A DNA stretch of 37,560 nt from Domibacillus robiginosus (lineage in GTDB: Bacteria; Bacillota; Bacilli; Bacillales; Domibacillaceae): the NCBI RefSeq assembly GCF_000966195.1, contig NZ_LAHL01000050.1:1-37560 (forward strand). The letters are read 5' to 3'. The translations under genes were made by a program, and so were the position numbers. Below, in pieces: positions 9,360 to 18,077 of the stretch (within the stretch, counting starts at the first letter, position 1; each line of letters starts with the position of its first letter). Below the pieces are notes generated by a model that saw only the letters and a program-made list of their open reading frames with translations, ran no database searches and was not told the origin of the DNA.

Positions 9360-9388
9360 ATTTTATCATCCCTAACTTGTACGGTCAA
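9360..9388 (-). promoter_or_regulatory. araN promoter
   Basis: TTGACC (9388-9383) with TAAAAT (9365-9360) and a 17-nt spacer, a strong sigma-A match located just after the LacI stop codon. The -35 overlaps ACTTGTACGGTCAAC, a motif repeated at the LacI gene promoter. Confidence 0.8.
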
Positions 9389-9413
9389 CCCCTTTTTAGA
9401 ATATTCAGTAAAA

Positions 9414-10400
9414 TCATATAGATTCTCCTTTAATAATCTCGTGGCCTAAAAGCGGAACAGATATATAGGTACCTCTCTCAATTTTATTCACAATACTTTC
9501 AACCGCTTTTTCACCAATTTCTACGATAGGATATTTCACTGTTGTTAAGCGCGGTGATATGTACTTTAACATATCAATATCATCAAATCCTATAATCCCT
9601 GCCTGTTTTGGAATTGGAACGTTTCTTTCTTTTAAAAGATTCATTACTTCCAGCGCATATAAATCTGTAGAACATACTATGGCTGTTTTTTCAGCAGGAT
9701 TAAATGAATAATCTTGCAATTTCTCCAAATAGTCAGCATCTTTTAATACAAGGGGTTTAGGGGCATTGTTTAATTCGATTCCTTCCATAAATCCAATAAA
9801 ACGCTCTTCTTGTGTGTAAATATTTGATTTTCCAGCGTATGCAAGAGGAGGACTTACATAAATAAATTGTTTATACTTTTTTGATGCAATGTAATCAACC
9901 GCTTCTTTCATCGCTTGGCGCTCATGGATACCTACATATTCCCAATTGATTGATACGTAATTGAAAATAGTTACAATCGGAGTATGAAATCTGCTTAAAT
10001 AAGCGTCAAATTCTTTCCCTTGGTTCACTGTGAATAAAATGATTCCGTCGACCTTGCGATTGATCAAATATTCAATGCATGTCCGCTCATTTTCAGGGTT
10101 TTTATCCGTTAGCGTAATATAAACAAAATAACCAAGCTCCCTCGCTTTCTGTTCTATGGCATTCATCAACTGGGCAAATGAACGATTGTACAAATCAAAT
10201 AATACAATGCCAAGTGTCATCGTTCTCCCCATAACGAGGCTTCTTGCAGTAAAATCCGGCTGATAATTCATTTCTTCCGCCGCTTGTAATACTTTGTTTC
10301 TTGTTTTTTCACTGATACCTGATCGGTTATTAAGCGCTCTATCCACAGTACCGGCAGAAACACCACAAACGGCTGCAATATCTTTAATCGTAACACGCAT
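9414..10400 (-). CDS. LacI family transcriptional regulator in the ara locus
   Basis: 328 aa. The N-terminal LacI helix-turn-helix (residues 4-25, TIKDIAAVCGVSAGTVDRAL) and hinge are followed by a periplasmic-binding-like effector domain to the end. The recognition segment reads GTVDRALN instead of the common TVSRALN. RBS GGGAGG precedes ATG. It sits between araM and araN, has its own promoter and terminators on both sides, and its promoter shares a 15-bp motif with the araN promoter, so it probably controls itself and araNPQ. B. subtilis has no LacI gene at this point. The effector is unknown. Confidence 0.9.
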   Translation of the reverse strand: MRVTIKDIAAVCGVSAGTVDRALNNRSGISEKTRNKVLQAAEEMNYQPDFTARSLVMGRTMTLGIVLFDLYNRSFAQLMNAIEQKARELGYFVYITLTDKNPENERTCIEYLINRKVDGIILFTVNQGKEFDAYLSRFHTPIVTIFNYVSINWEYVGIHERQAMKEAVDYIASKKYKQFIYVSPPLAYAGKSNIYTQEERFIGFMEGIELNNAPKPLVLKDADYLEKLQDYSFNPAEKTAIVCSTDLYALEVMNLLKERNVPIPKQAGIIGFDDIDMLKYISPRLTTVKYPIVEIGEKAVESIVNKIERGTYISVPLLGHEIIKGESI

Positions 10401-10454
10401 TCTTTATTCCTCCCTCGGCTGCTCCATATTTCACTTGTAATAGAGATTGCTAAT

Positions 10455-10483
10455 ACTTTATTATACTTCACTTGAACGGTCAA
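10455..10483 (-). promoter_or_regulatory. Promoter of the LacI regulator gene
   Basis: TTGACC (10483-10478), 17-nt spacer, TAAAGT (10460-10455). ACTTGAACGGTCAAC overlaps the -35 exactly as at araN, giving the partial palindrome TTGACCGTTCAA with a central CG, a form common for LacI-family operators. Confidence 0.7.
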
Positions 10484-10499
10484 CTTGCACCTTAGCAAA

Positions 10500-10533
10500 C
10501 AGAAAAACAAGGGTATATATTGCACCCTTGTTT
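10500..10533 (-). terminator. Terminator after araM
   Basis: AAACAAGGGT (10505-10514) pairs with ACCCTTGTTT (10524-10533), followed on the minus strand by a TTTTTCT tract (partly the end of the stem). It lies 4 nt past the araM stop and closes the araDBA-galM-araM transcript. Confidence 0.8.
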
Positions 10534-10536
10534 ACT

Positions 10537-11610
10537 TTAAAGCCCTTGTTCATTTATATAGCGCAGCATTGTATAGCGGTCTCTAAGCATATGAGCCTCC
10601 TTCAAGCTTGCTTCTACCAATTCAGGCTCGATACCCAAGTCCGCTGGCTTAGTAGGTGCACCGACCTTTTCTAAAATCCTCGTAATATCATCAGGATAAG
10701 GAATAAATTTAATAACGTTTTGATTTGGCAGTTTCTCAGCCTTCTCTTTATACAACCGAGCAATAAGAGCTGTGGCAGCTGCTACCTTGGCACCATGAAG
10801 AACTTGCGGGCGACCTTCTCGAATAAAATTCATTTCCCAATAGTGAGAAAGATGGTGCTCTCCTCCAGAAGCTGGATGTGACTGTCCAAACATGAGCATA
10901 GCGAGCCCAGACTCAATAAGAGCATCCATTAAGATGCGGATACCTGCCTCTTCTTTTCTGGAAATTTGGTCGATATTTTCAACGCAATGATTCAGCACAC
11001 GCTCAGTGATAGCGGCTGCTTCTTCTAAATAGGGCTCTCCGGCCGTTGCATAGCCAAATTTCCAATCTGCTAGTGAAGTAAACTTTGCCATCATGTCACC
11101 AAACCCGGCTGCGACCATCTCATCCGGGGCATTCATTAAAACTGTTATATCCGCAAATAAAGCCCGTGGTGAAGCCGCTTTAAATGTCTTTTTCATCCCT
11201 CGTACAATAAGCGGTGCTCCAACAGAAGTAAAGCCATCCACTGACGGGGCAGTTGGAATTGAAATGAACGGAATTCCAGTCTTGTCACTGCAAAATCGGG
11301 TAATGTCATGAATGGTGCCAGAACCAACGGCAAATAAAGCATCCGTTTCTTCGTTGATATCAATCAATGCCTGGACAATGGACACTTCATCCGCTTTTAC
11401 GTCTCCGTTCCGGTCAGGTTCAATCAAGCATATGCGAACTGCAAGAGACGTTGCATGCAATTGTTCAGTTAATTTATCTCCGGCTGCCTTTTGTGTTTTT
11501 TCATCAGCAACTATTAAAATATTTTTCCACTTCTTATCTACAGCATAATTCGCGCATTGCTTAAAAGCATCTCGTTCAATGACGATCTTTTCAATAGAAG
11601 ATCTGGTCAT
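10537..11610 (-). CDS. araM: sn-Glycerol-1-phosphate dehydrogenase AraM
   Basis: 357 aa, iron-containing alcohol dehydrogenase superfamily, glycerol-1-phosphate dehydrogenase group. An N-terminal nucleotide-binding part carries AVGSGTIHDITRF, and the C-terminal helical metal-binding part carries HPASGGEHHLSH. In B. subtilis AraM reduces DHAP to sn-glycerol 1-phosphate, a precursor of archaeal-type heptaprenylglyceryl lipids, and its gene lies in the arabinose operon though it is not needed for arabinose breakdown. It starts 3 nt after the galM stop. It is shorter than the 394-aa B. subtilis protein, mainly at the ends. Confidence 0.92.
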   Translation of the reverse strand: MTRSSIEKIVIERDAFKQCANYAVDKKWKNILIVADEKTQKAAGDKLTEQLHATSLAVRICLIEPDRNGDVKADEVSIVQALIDINEETDALFAVGSGTIHDITRFCSDKTGIPFISIPTAPSVDGFTSVGAPLIVRGMKKTFKAASPRALFADITVLMNAPDEMVAAGFGDMMAKFTSLADWKFGYATAGEPYLEEAAAITERVLNHCVENIDQISRKEEAGIRILMDALIESGLAMLMFGQSHPASGGEHHLSHYWEMNFIREGRPQVLHGAKVAAATALIARLYKEKAEKLPNQNVIKFIPYPDDITRILEKVGAPTKPADLGIEPELVEASLKEAHMLRDRYTMLRYINEQGL

Positions 11611-11613
11611 TCC

Positions 11614-12633
11614 TTACTCACCTTCCTTTGTTGAAAAGCGGTAAACAGTCCTTGATAAATATCGTTGATCTTTTTCGAGAATATTTTGCGGAAAATGCGG
11701 GTGATGAATTGAATCCGGCAGACCTTGTGTTTCAAGACAAAGTCCCGCATATTTTCTTGACTCTCCACTATTCAGTGCCACACCTTCATTAATCTGTGTT
11801 CCAGAGTATAGCACGACACAGTTCTGATCAGTTTTGATACTTAATATACGGCCGCTCGGTTCATCTGAAAGCATAATATCTCCATTGCCGGTCAAAATAA
11901 ACGGATGATCATACCCTTCGCCCGCCAGCTTATTTTGAGAGTCATCTGATTCCACACCTGCTTGAATCGTTTGGCCGCGCCGGAAGTCAAATGCTGTGCC
12001 TGCAACAGATTGAAGCTTGCCGGTCGGCAGAAGCTGATCATTCAGTTCTACATACTGGTCACTGTCGATTTGAAGAACATGGCCGGTAATATCCCGCTTC
12101 AAGCTGCCGCTTAAATTAAAATACGTATGATTTGTCATATTTAAAAGAGTCCGTTCATCCGAGAGGGCTTCGTAATGAATAGCAAACTCATTTTCATCAT
12201 TTAATGTGTACGTAACGGTTACTTTTACGTTTCCTGGGTAGCCGCCTTCTCCATCCGGACTTTCGCAGGTAAACTGAACTCCACCGGCCATACATTCTGA
12301 CTGCCAGACGACTTTATCGAACCCTGTCTTACCACCGTGCAAATGATTGTTTCCATCATTTTGTTCGAGTGTATACGTTTTTCCGTCCAGCTCAAACGAA
12401 CCTCCACCAATTCTTCCTGCAAATCGGCCGATTACCGCTCCTAAATACCACGGATTTTGAACATACTGATCCGCATTCTCGTATCCAAGGACGACGTTTT
12501 CAAAATTCCCTTCCCGGTCCGGCACAACGATTTTAGTGATAATGCAGCCATAATCCAGGAAAGAAACTTTCATGCCATTTTTATTTGCCAGTGTAAATTC
12601 TTTTATATTGATGCTATTAATCGTTCCTGTCAT
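11614..12633 (-). CDS. galM: Aldose 1-epimerase (mutarotase)
   Basis: 339 aa, GalM fold. Substrate-binding residues lie in NNHLHGG (H97, H99) and TNHTYFNLSG (H169, the general acid), with the general base E301 in LETQGLPD. It interconverts alpha and beta anomers of aldoses. Between araA and araM the likely substrate is L-arabinose released by AbfA or the GH43 enzyme, speeding its entry into AraA. AAGGAGA lies upstream of ATG. A stem-loop with U run lies between araA and this gene, so it is probably expressed at a lower level. Confidence 0.92.
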   Translation of the reverse strand: MTGTINSINIKEFTLANKNGMKVSFLDYGCIITKIVVPDREGNFENVVLGYENADQYVQNPWYLGAVIGRFAGRIGGGSFELDGKTYTLEQNDGNNHLHGGKTGFDKVVWQSECMAGGVQFTCESPDGEGGYPGNVKVTVTYTLNDENEFAIHYEALSDERTLLNMTNHTYFNLSGSLKRDITGHVLQIDSDQYVELNDQLLPTGKLQSVAGTAFDFRRGQTIQAGVESDDSQNKLAGEGYDHPFILTGNGDIMLSDEPSGRILSIKTDQNCVVLYSGTQINEGVALNSGESRKYAGLCLETQGLPDSIHHPHFPQNILEKDQRYLSRTVYRFSTKEGE

Positions 12634-12655
12634 TCGCGCATCTCCTTCCTTTTTA

Positions 12656-12690
12656 ACCGAAAAAGCTGGCTCATAAATGGGCCAGCTCTT
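12656..12690 (-). terminator. Attenuator/terminator between araA and galM
   Basis: AGCTGGC (12664-12670) pairs with GCCAGCT (12681-12687), with a TTTTTC tract on the minus strand. It is a weak intrinsic terminator inside the operon and would let only part of the transcripts reach galM and araM. Confidence 0.65.
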
Positions 12691-12699
12691 TTCTTTTGT

Positions 12700-14172
12700 T
12701 TATTTCCAGATTGCTTCTCCCCACTTTAATTCGTTGCGAAGCTGAGCTGTTTTTGTATCGTTATCAATGATGACACATTCGATTTTAGCCATTTCCGCAA
12801 AGTCGTACAGCTGCTCGGCACTGACAGCAAATGAAAGAACTGTATGATGAGCGCCGCCTGCGTAAATCCATGATTCTGTCGCCGTCTTCAAGGACGGCTG
12901 CGGCTTCCAAAGCACCTTGGCTACAGGAAGGTTTGGTGTTTGCTTTGGAGATTCAACAGCATCGACAACATTAACGATCAGCCGGTAACGTCCGCCCATC
13001 TCCACAAGTGACGCGTTGACAGCCTGCCCGCTGATGCCATCGAACACAAGACGTGCCGGATCCGCTTTGCCGCCGATTGATAATGGGTTCACCACGATAC
13101 GCGGTTTCGAAGTTGCAATAGTCGGACATACTTCAAGCATATGGGAGCCGAGAATCATCTCATTACCTGCTTCCAGATGGTACGTGTAATCCTCCATAAA
13201 TGATGTTTGCTTGTTTCCCGATGCAATTTTCATCATGCGGAGCAGAGCCGCTGTACGCCAGTCCCCTTCGCCCGCAAATCCGTAGCCGTCCGCCATGAGC
13301 CGCTGTGCAGCGAGCCCCGGAAGTTGCTTCATGCCATGGAGATCTTCAAAATTTGTGGTAAACGCTGTGTAGCCGCCTTTTTCTAAAAATGAACGAAGAC
13401 CGATCTCAATATGCGCCTGTTCTTTGATAGCCGCACAAATATCATCACTTTCTTCAAAGGTATACTGCTGCTTGTATTCTTCATAAATAGAGTCGATCTG
13501 GTCCTGTGTCACGTTCTTCATCTCTTCTACAAGATCACCAATACCGTAATAGTCGACGACCCAGCCAAACTTGATTTGCGCTTCGACTTTGTCACCATCT
13601 GTTACTGCAACGTTACGCATATTGTCTCCGAAACGAGCAACCCGGATGTTCGGTCCTTCTGCTACGGCTACTGCAATATTCATCCAGTCACTAACGTCCT
13701 TCTTGATCGATTCATCCTGCCAGTGGCCGACGATCACCTTGCGTCCGATTTGCATACGCGTGCCGATAAACCCATACTCTCGATCTCCATGTGCTGCCTG
13801 ATTTAAATTCATAAAATCCATATCAATGCTACTCCACGGAATATCACGATTAAACTGTGTATGCAGATGAAGAAGCGGCTTTTGCAGTGCCTTCAAGCCG
13901 GCAATCCACATTTTCGCCGGTGAAAATGTATGCATCCACGTAATCACACCTGCGCAATGTTGATCAATGTTTGCCTGCTGCATCAGCCCGTGAATGTCTT
14001 CTGATGTAGTTAATACTTCTTTGAAAACAACAGGGTAAGAAAGCGCTTCGCCTTCATTCAATCCGCTTACGACTTCCTCTGAATTTTTCTGTACTTCTTT
14101 CAGTGTTTCTTCTCCGTACAAGTGCTGGCTTCCTGTCACAAACCAAAATTCTTTCTTATCTATTGTTAACAT
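12700..14172 (-). CDS. araA: L-arabinose isomerase
   Basis: 490 aa, the normal AraA length. It converts L-arabinose to L-ribulose with a Mn2+ site. Recognisable segments include EFWFVTGSQHLYGEE at the N-terminus, GVITWMHTFSPAKMWI and GGKADPARLVFDG. I chose ATG 14172 because GGGAG lies 8 nt upstream; a GTG three codons earlier overlaps the RBS. The gene order here is araD-araB-araA, as in Geobacillus, not A-B-D as in B. subtilis. Confidence 0.97.
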   Translation of the reverse strand: MLTIDKKEFWFVTGSQHLYGEETLKEVQKNSEEVVSGLNEGEALSYPVVFKEVLTTSEDIHGLMQQANIDQHCAGVITWMHTFSPAKMWIAGLKALQKPLLHLHTQFNRDIPWSSIDMDFMNLNQAAHGDREYGFIGTRMQIGRKVIVGHWQDESIKKDVSDWMNIAVAVAEGPNIRVARFGDNMRNVAVTDGDKVEAQIKFGWVVDYYGIGDLVEEMKNVTQDQIDSIYEEYKQQYTFEESDDICAAIKEQAHIEIGLRSFLEKGGYTAFTTNFEDLHGMKQLPGLAAQRLMADGYGFAGEGDWRTAALLRMMKIASGNKQTSFMEDYTYHLEAGNEMILGSHMLEVCPTIATSKPRIVVNPLSIGGKADPARLVFDGISGQAVNASLVEMGGRYRLIVNVVDAVESPKQTPNLPVAKVLWKPQPSLKTATESWIYAGGAHHTVLSFAVSAEQLYDFAEMAKIECVIIDNDTKTAQLRNELKWGEAIWK

Positions 14173-14225
14173 AATTCTCACTCCCTCGAGTTATTTTCGC
14201 TTCCACTAAGGTACTCACAACTTCC

Positions 14226-15860
14226 TTAAACCAGCTGCTCTTCCTTCTTCTGAATGAGTAAACGATCAATAGCTGCCTGCTCAATTGCAAGTCCCTGTTT
14301 ATAGCGATTAATAAACAGTTCAAAGCCTTCAACATCTTTTTCATCCGCATTTACTTCCACGCCCATATTGTCAACGAATACCTTTTTATCAAGATAATCT
14401 TCCAGCGACTCATTTTCTTCTTTATTAGCCATAAAGGATGCAAGTAGCGCAATTCCCCACGCACCGCCTTCACCAGCCGTTTCCATAACAGATACAGGCG
14501 TATTCATGGCTGCGGCCATGATCTTCTGTCCAACACCTTTGGTCTTAAATAGACCTCCATGTCCCAATATCTTGTCGATCTCAATGTTTTCTTTGTGTAA
14601 AAGAATGTCCATTCCGATTTTCAGCGTTCCAAGCGCCGAAAATAAATGTACACGCATAAAGTTCGCAAGGTTGAAATTGCTTTCTGGTGAACGTACAAAT
14701 AGCGGCCGGCCTTCTTTCATTCCTGTAATATTCTCGCCAGAATAATAGCCGTAAGACAGTAGTCCTCCGCCATCCTTATCCCCTTCAAGGGCCTTATTGA
14801 AAAGAACTTCAAACAATTTATCTTTATTTACTTGATAACCCAGGGCTTCTGAAAACTCTTCGAACAGCTTCATCCAGGCATTGATATCAGATGAACAGTT
14901 GTTCGCGTGAACCATACCAACTAAACTCCCAGAAGGCGTGGTAACAAGGTCGATTTCTGGATAAACCTGTTTCAATTCTTTTTCCAGCACGATCATCGCA
15001 AACACTGAAGTTCCTGCTGAAACATTTCCTGTACGCCGGGCAACACTATTGGTTGCGACCATGCCCGTTCCTGCGTCCCCTTCTGGCGGACAAAGCGGAA
15101 TGCCCGCTTGAAGGTTCCCGCTTACATCCAGCAGCCTGGCACCTTCTTCTGATAATTGTCCGGCTTCATCGCCAGCCGGCACAGCCTGCGGCAAAATTTC
15201 TTCTAATGTCCACGGGTAATTCTTTTCACTGATCAAATCATTAAAAGCTTGAATCATCTTTACATCATAATTTTTTGTTTCCACATCAATTGGAACCATA
15301 CCGGAAGCGTCTCCAATACCTAAAACTTTCTTTCCCGTCAGCTTCCAGTGGATATATCCGGCTAGTGTTGTGAAAAAATCGATATTTTTCACATGTTCTT
15401 CTCCATTTATAATGGCTTGGTACAGATGGGCAATGCTCCATCTTTGCGGGATATTGTAATTGAAAAGCGCTGTTAATTCTTTTTCTGCCTGCTCAGTGAT
15501 CGAATTTCTCCAGGTACGAAATGGTACCAATAATTCTCCCTCTTTGTTGAATGCCATATAGCCGTGCATCATCGCACTAAAGCCAATAGCGCCCACTTTT
15601 TGAAGGGTTACTCCATACTTTTCTTTTACTTCATTCGCCATCTCTTGATAACTTGTTTGAAGGCCCTTCCAAATATCGCTAAGAGAATATGTCCATATCC
15701 CCTCTTCCAAGCGGTTCTCCCATTCATAGCTTCCAGAAGCTATGGGCGTATGAGCGGAATCAATCAAAACGGCCTTGATACGAGTAGAACCAAACTCAAT
15801 ACCCAAAGCTGTTCGACTGCCAGTAATATCCGCTTGTATCAATTCCAGCTTATTCATCAT
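14226..15860 (-). CDS. araB: L-ribulokinase
   Basis: 544 aa, FGGY carbohydrate kinase. It has the N-terminal phosphate-binding segment [15 protein letters not shown], the substrate region [20 protein letters not shown], and the FGGY second-lobe segments [16 protein letters not shown] and [13 protein letters not shown]. It phosphorylates L-ribulose to L-ribulose 5-phosphate with ATP. The start is ATG 15860 (an immediate second ATG follows) with AAAAGGAAG upstream. It lies 113 nt after araD and 53 nt before araA. Confidence 0.96.
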   Translation of the reverse strand: MMNKLELIQADITGSRTALGIEFGSTRIKAVLIDSAHTPIASGSYEWENRLEEGIWTYSLSDIWKGLQTSYQEMANEVKEKYGVTLQKVGAIGFSAMMHGYMAFNKEGELLVPFRTWRNSITEQAEKELTALFNYNIPQRWSIAHLYQAIINGEEHVKNIDFFTTLAGYIHWKLTGKKVLGIGDASGMVPIDVETKNYDVKMIQAFNDLISEKNYPWTLEEILPQAVPAGDEAGQLSEEGARLLDVSGNLQAGIPLCPPEGDAGTGMVATNSVARRTGNVSAGTSVFAMIVLEKELKQVYPEIDLVTTPSGSLVGMVHANNCSSDINAWMKLFEEFSEALGYQVNKDKLFEVLFNKALEGDKDGGGLLSYGYYSGENITGMKEGRPLFVRSPESNFNLANFMRVHLFSALGTLKIGMDILLHKENIEIDKILGHGGLFKTKGVGQKIMAAAMNTPVSVMETAGEGGAWGIALLASFMANKEENESLEDYLDKKVFVDNMGVEVNADEKDVEGFELFINRYKQGLAIEQAAIDRLLIQKKEEQLV

Positions 15861-15973
15861 TCAGCCACTTCCTTTTAATGGATAATATACGATTCCTCAT
15901 TCCAATCTGCCGAGTGCTGAAGGGTTCATTTATGGCCGTTCCTAAAACCCTTGATCCACGACGCTGTAACGGT
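15861..15973 (-). other. araD-araB intergenic spacer
   Basis: 113 nt without a gene. I see no convincing hairpin terminator, promoter or operator, so araB is probably read through from araD. Confidence 0.5.
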
Positions 15974-16666
15974 TTATCCTTTTTGTCCGTAATAAGCATT
16001 CACTCCATGTTTTCTCAAGTAATGCTTATCTAATAAAAACTGATCAATCGGCTCAGTATCAGGGTTCAACTGAAACGTGTTTAAGCCCATCTTTGCAACT
16101 TCTTCCAATACGACTGCATTGTGAACGGCTTCGCTCGGGGTTTTTCCCCAGTTAAACGGCGCATGTCCGTACACGAGCACACCCGGCATGGCCTTTGGAT
16201 CAAGATCCATAAAGGTTTCAACGATCACATTTCCAGTTTCCACTTCGTAAGCTCGTTCAATTTCGTCTCTTGTCAGCGGGCGCGTACAAGGGACTTCACC
16301 GTAGTAATAGTCCGCGTGTGTCGTTCCAAGCGCTGGAATCGCTCTTCCTGCCTGTGCCCAACTTGTTGCCCACGGGGAATGGGTATGAACCACACCACCG
16401 ATGCCAGCAAAGTGCTTGTAAAGAATCAAATGTGTAGCGGTGTCCGAGGAAGGTTTTAATGTGCCTTCCACTACGTTTCCATCTAAATCAACCACAACCA
16501 TATCATCCGCCGTTAGCTGATCATAAGCGACACCGCTCGGTTTAATAACCACAAGCTGGTCCTTTTCGCAGAAACCGCTTACATTCCCCCAAGTAAAAGT
16601 AACGAGTCCATGCTTTGGAAGAGCCAGGTTCGCTTCCAGTACTTCCTTTTTCAGTTGCTCCAGCAT
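15974..16666 (-). CDS. araD: L-ribulose-5-phosphate 4-epimerase
   Basis: 230 aa, class II aldolase/AraD fold. Zn ligands H94, H96 (VVHTHSPW) and H168 (GHAPF) are present, as is D75 in SSDTATH; WGNVSG and [10 protein letters not shown] bind the phosphate. It converts L-ribulose 5-phosphate to D-xylulose 5-phosphate, feeding the pentose phosphate pathway. It is the first gene of the araDBA-galM-araM transcript, with GAGGAGG before ATG and two AraR operators just upstream. Confidence 0.96.
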   Translation of the reverse strand: MLEQLKKEVLEANLALPKHGLVTFTWGNVSGFCEKDQLVVIKPSGVAYDQLTADDMVVVDLDGNVVEGTLKPSSDTATHLILYKHFAGIGGVVHTHSPWATSWAQAGRAIPALGTTHADYYYGEVPCTRPLTRDEIERAYEVETGNVIVETFMDLDPKAMPGVLVYGHAPFNWGKTPSEAVHNAVVLEEVAKMGLNTFQLNPDTEPIDQFLLDKHYLRKHGVNAYYGQKG

Positions 16667-16685
16667 AAAAAGCCTCCTCGCTTCT

Positions 16686-16701
16686 GCTTGTACGTATATT
16701 T
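16686..16701. promoter_or_regulatory. AraR operator 1 of araD
   Basis: GCTTGTACGTATATTT matches the AraR consensus ATTTGTACGTACAAAT in its left half and core. It is centred about 16 nt downstream of the predicted transcript start. Confidence 0.72.
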
Positions 16702-16715
16702 AATTCTTAATATAA

Positions 16716-16744
16716 ATGATATTATAATATGTACGCATAATCAA
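16716..16744 (-). promoter_or_regulatory. araD promoter
   Basis: TTGATT (16744-16739), 17-nt spacer, TATCAT (16721-16716). The upstream AraR operator covers the -35 and spacer. A better -10 (TATAAT at 16726-16721) has no good -35. Confidence 0.5.
16727..16742. promoter_or_regulatory. AraR operator 2 of araD
   Basis: ATATGTACGCATAATC has the AraR core TGTACG. Its centre is 41 bp from operator 1, near four helical turns, as expected for cooperative binding by AraR dimers. Confidence 0.7.
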
Positions 16745-16782
16745 CAGATAATATGATAATTTTTCAATAAGTTGCAGAAAAT

Positions 16783-16817
16783 AAAAAAAGCACATAAACA
16801 AGTTACTGTTTATATGC
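16783..16817 (-). terminator. araR terminator overlapping its stop codon
   Basis: GCATATAAACA (16817-16807, minus) pairs with TGTTTATGTGC (16800-16790), one G-U pair, followed by TTTTTTT. The stem contains the last araR codons. Confidence 0.85.
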
Positions 16818-17933
16818 TTCTTCTGCTATTTTAACCGATGATCTTATTTGAAGTTCTGGTTTAAATATAATGGATTCCTGCTTCGGTTCCTTAAGTGCCG
16901 CAGATCCTTTTCTTTCTTGGACAAGCTCTAAAATCAGCCGTGCTGCTTCCCTGCCAAGATCACTTTTTGGATGTGTAATCGTGGTCAGCTTTACTTCAGA
17001 CACCTCGGCTAAAAACGAGTTATCGTATCCGACGATCGCAATATCCTCGGGAACATGAAGGTCCCTTTCACGCAGAATGTTCAGCAGGCTCAGGGCAAGC
17101 TCGTCATTATAGCAAACAAGAGCATCGGGAGCTCCGTTTCCTTGCTGCCCCAGCAGCTGCTCGAGTTCATGAGCCGGCTTGCTTTCCTTTTCTTCCGTAT
17201 AATACGTAATCATATTTTGTGGTTCAATGGGAATCCGATACTTCCGATGCGCTTTCAAGAAGCCTTTCATCCGTTTGACGCCCTGAATATCATCGGTTTT
17301 AAAAAAACCAGCAATATTTCGGTATCCCTGCTTAATTAAAAACTCGGTTTGCAGGAAACCGCCTCTTTCATCATCGATCGCAACATAAAGAGGTTCAAGC
17401 TCATCATAATAGGCATTGATCATGACATACGGAATATTTTGCCGCTCTAAATTTAAATAATAGTTAAGATTTGGGTTGCTGAATGCACTTTTGGTTGGTT
17501 CCACGATCACGCCATCAAATGAACCGGATAGTATTTTTTCTAAAATTTCTCGTTCTGTTTGATGATTATTGTTTGTACTAAAAAGCGTGACGTGATAACC
17601 TTGCTCGCTCAATACAGATTCTGCTCCCCGGATAATAGACGGGAAAATATAATCCGAAATATACGTGGTAATCAAAGCGATATTTTTCTGCCCGGACGGG
17701 TCTGAAACAGAACCGTTTGCCTGACGGTCCGCGCAAAAAGTGCCTGCTCCCTGCTCCCGATAAAGCCAGCCCTTGCTGACAAGATCGCCTAAAGCCAGCC
17801 GGACCGTGTGGCGGCTGACCCCGAATTCCTTCATCAGCTCACTTTCTGAGCTGATTTTTTGATGCGGCATAAATGTACCGTCTAAAATACGCGATTGAAT
17901 TGCTTGTTTGACCATACTGTGCTTTGTTGCCAC
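16803..17933 (-). CDS. araR: Arabinose repressor AraR
   Basis: 376 aa with the chimeric AraR architecture. Residues 1-70 form a GntR-type winged helix (SESELMKEFGVSRHTVRLAL), and residues about 83-365 form a LacI-type effector-binding domain that binds L-arabinose. It represses by binding operator pairs, released by arabinose. It begins with GTG, with GAGGTGAT just upstream. AraR-type operators are visible before araD, araN and its own gene, which supports the identification. It has its own promoter and terminator. Confidence 0.95.
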   Translation of the reverse strand: MATKHSMVKQAIQSRILDGTFMPHQKISSESELMKEFGVSRHTVRLALGDLVSKGWLYREQGAGTFCADRQANGSVSDPSGQKNIALITTYISDYIFPSIIRGAESVLSEQGYHVTLFSTNNNHQTEREILEKILSGSFDGVIVEPTKSAFSNPNLNYYLNLERQNIPYVMINAYYDELEPLYVAIDDERGGFLQTEFLIKQGYRNIAGFFKTDDIQGVKRMKGFLKAHRKYRIPIEPQNMITYYTEEKESKPAHELEQLLGQQGNGAPDALVCYNDELALSLLNILRERDLHVPEDIAIVGYDNSFLAEVSEVKLTTITHPKSDLGREAARLILELVQERKGSAALKEPKQESIIFKPELQIRSSVKIAEEAYKQ

Positions 17934-17967
17934 CCGATCACCTCTTATTTTTATTTATCTTCTCCAA

Positions 17968-17996
17968 ACTTATACGTATATATTATCATAGTCCAA
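17968..17996 (-). promoter_or_regulatory. araR promoter with overlapping AraR operator
   Basis: TTGGAC (17996-17991), 16-nt spacer, TATAAG (17974-17969). The perfect palindrome TATACGTATA (17971-17980), within the 16-bp AraR-like site 17968-17983, covers the -10, indicating autorepression. Confidence 0.68.
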
Positions 17997-18030
17997 AAAA
18001 GATGTATGTAGTTTTGTTTATATTCAATCC

Positions 18031-18061
18031 AAAGAGACAGCCTTGATCCGGCTGCCTCTTT
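18031..18061 (-). terminator. Terminator after the aldo/keto reductase gene
   Basis: AAAGAGACAGCC pairs with GGCTGCCTCTTT; the single unmatched position becomes a G-U pair in minus-strand RNA. The U run is short, so efficiency is uncertain. Confidence 0.6.
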
Positions 18062-18077
18062 TATTGTATATCGCTTT

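Noticed and set aside
10511-10516. GGGTAT that could be a sigma-B -10
   Set aside because: It is part of the araM terminator stem and has no GTTT box at the right distance with a gene to read.
14040-14054. AAAGCGCTT core inside araA that resembles cre
   Set aside because: The outer conserved T-G and C-A positions do not match; treated as coding sequence.
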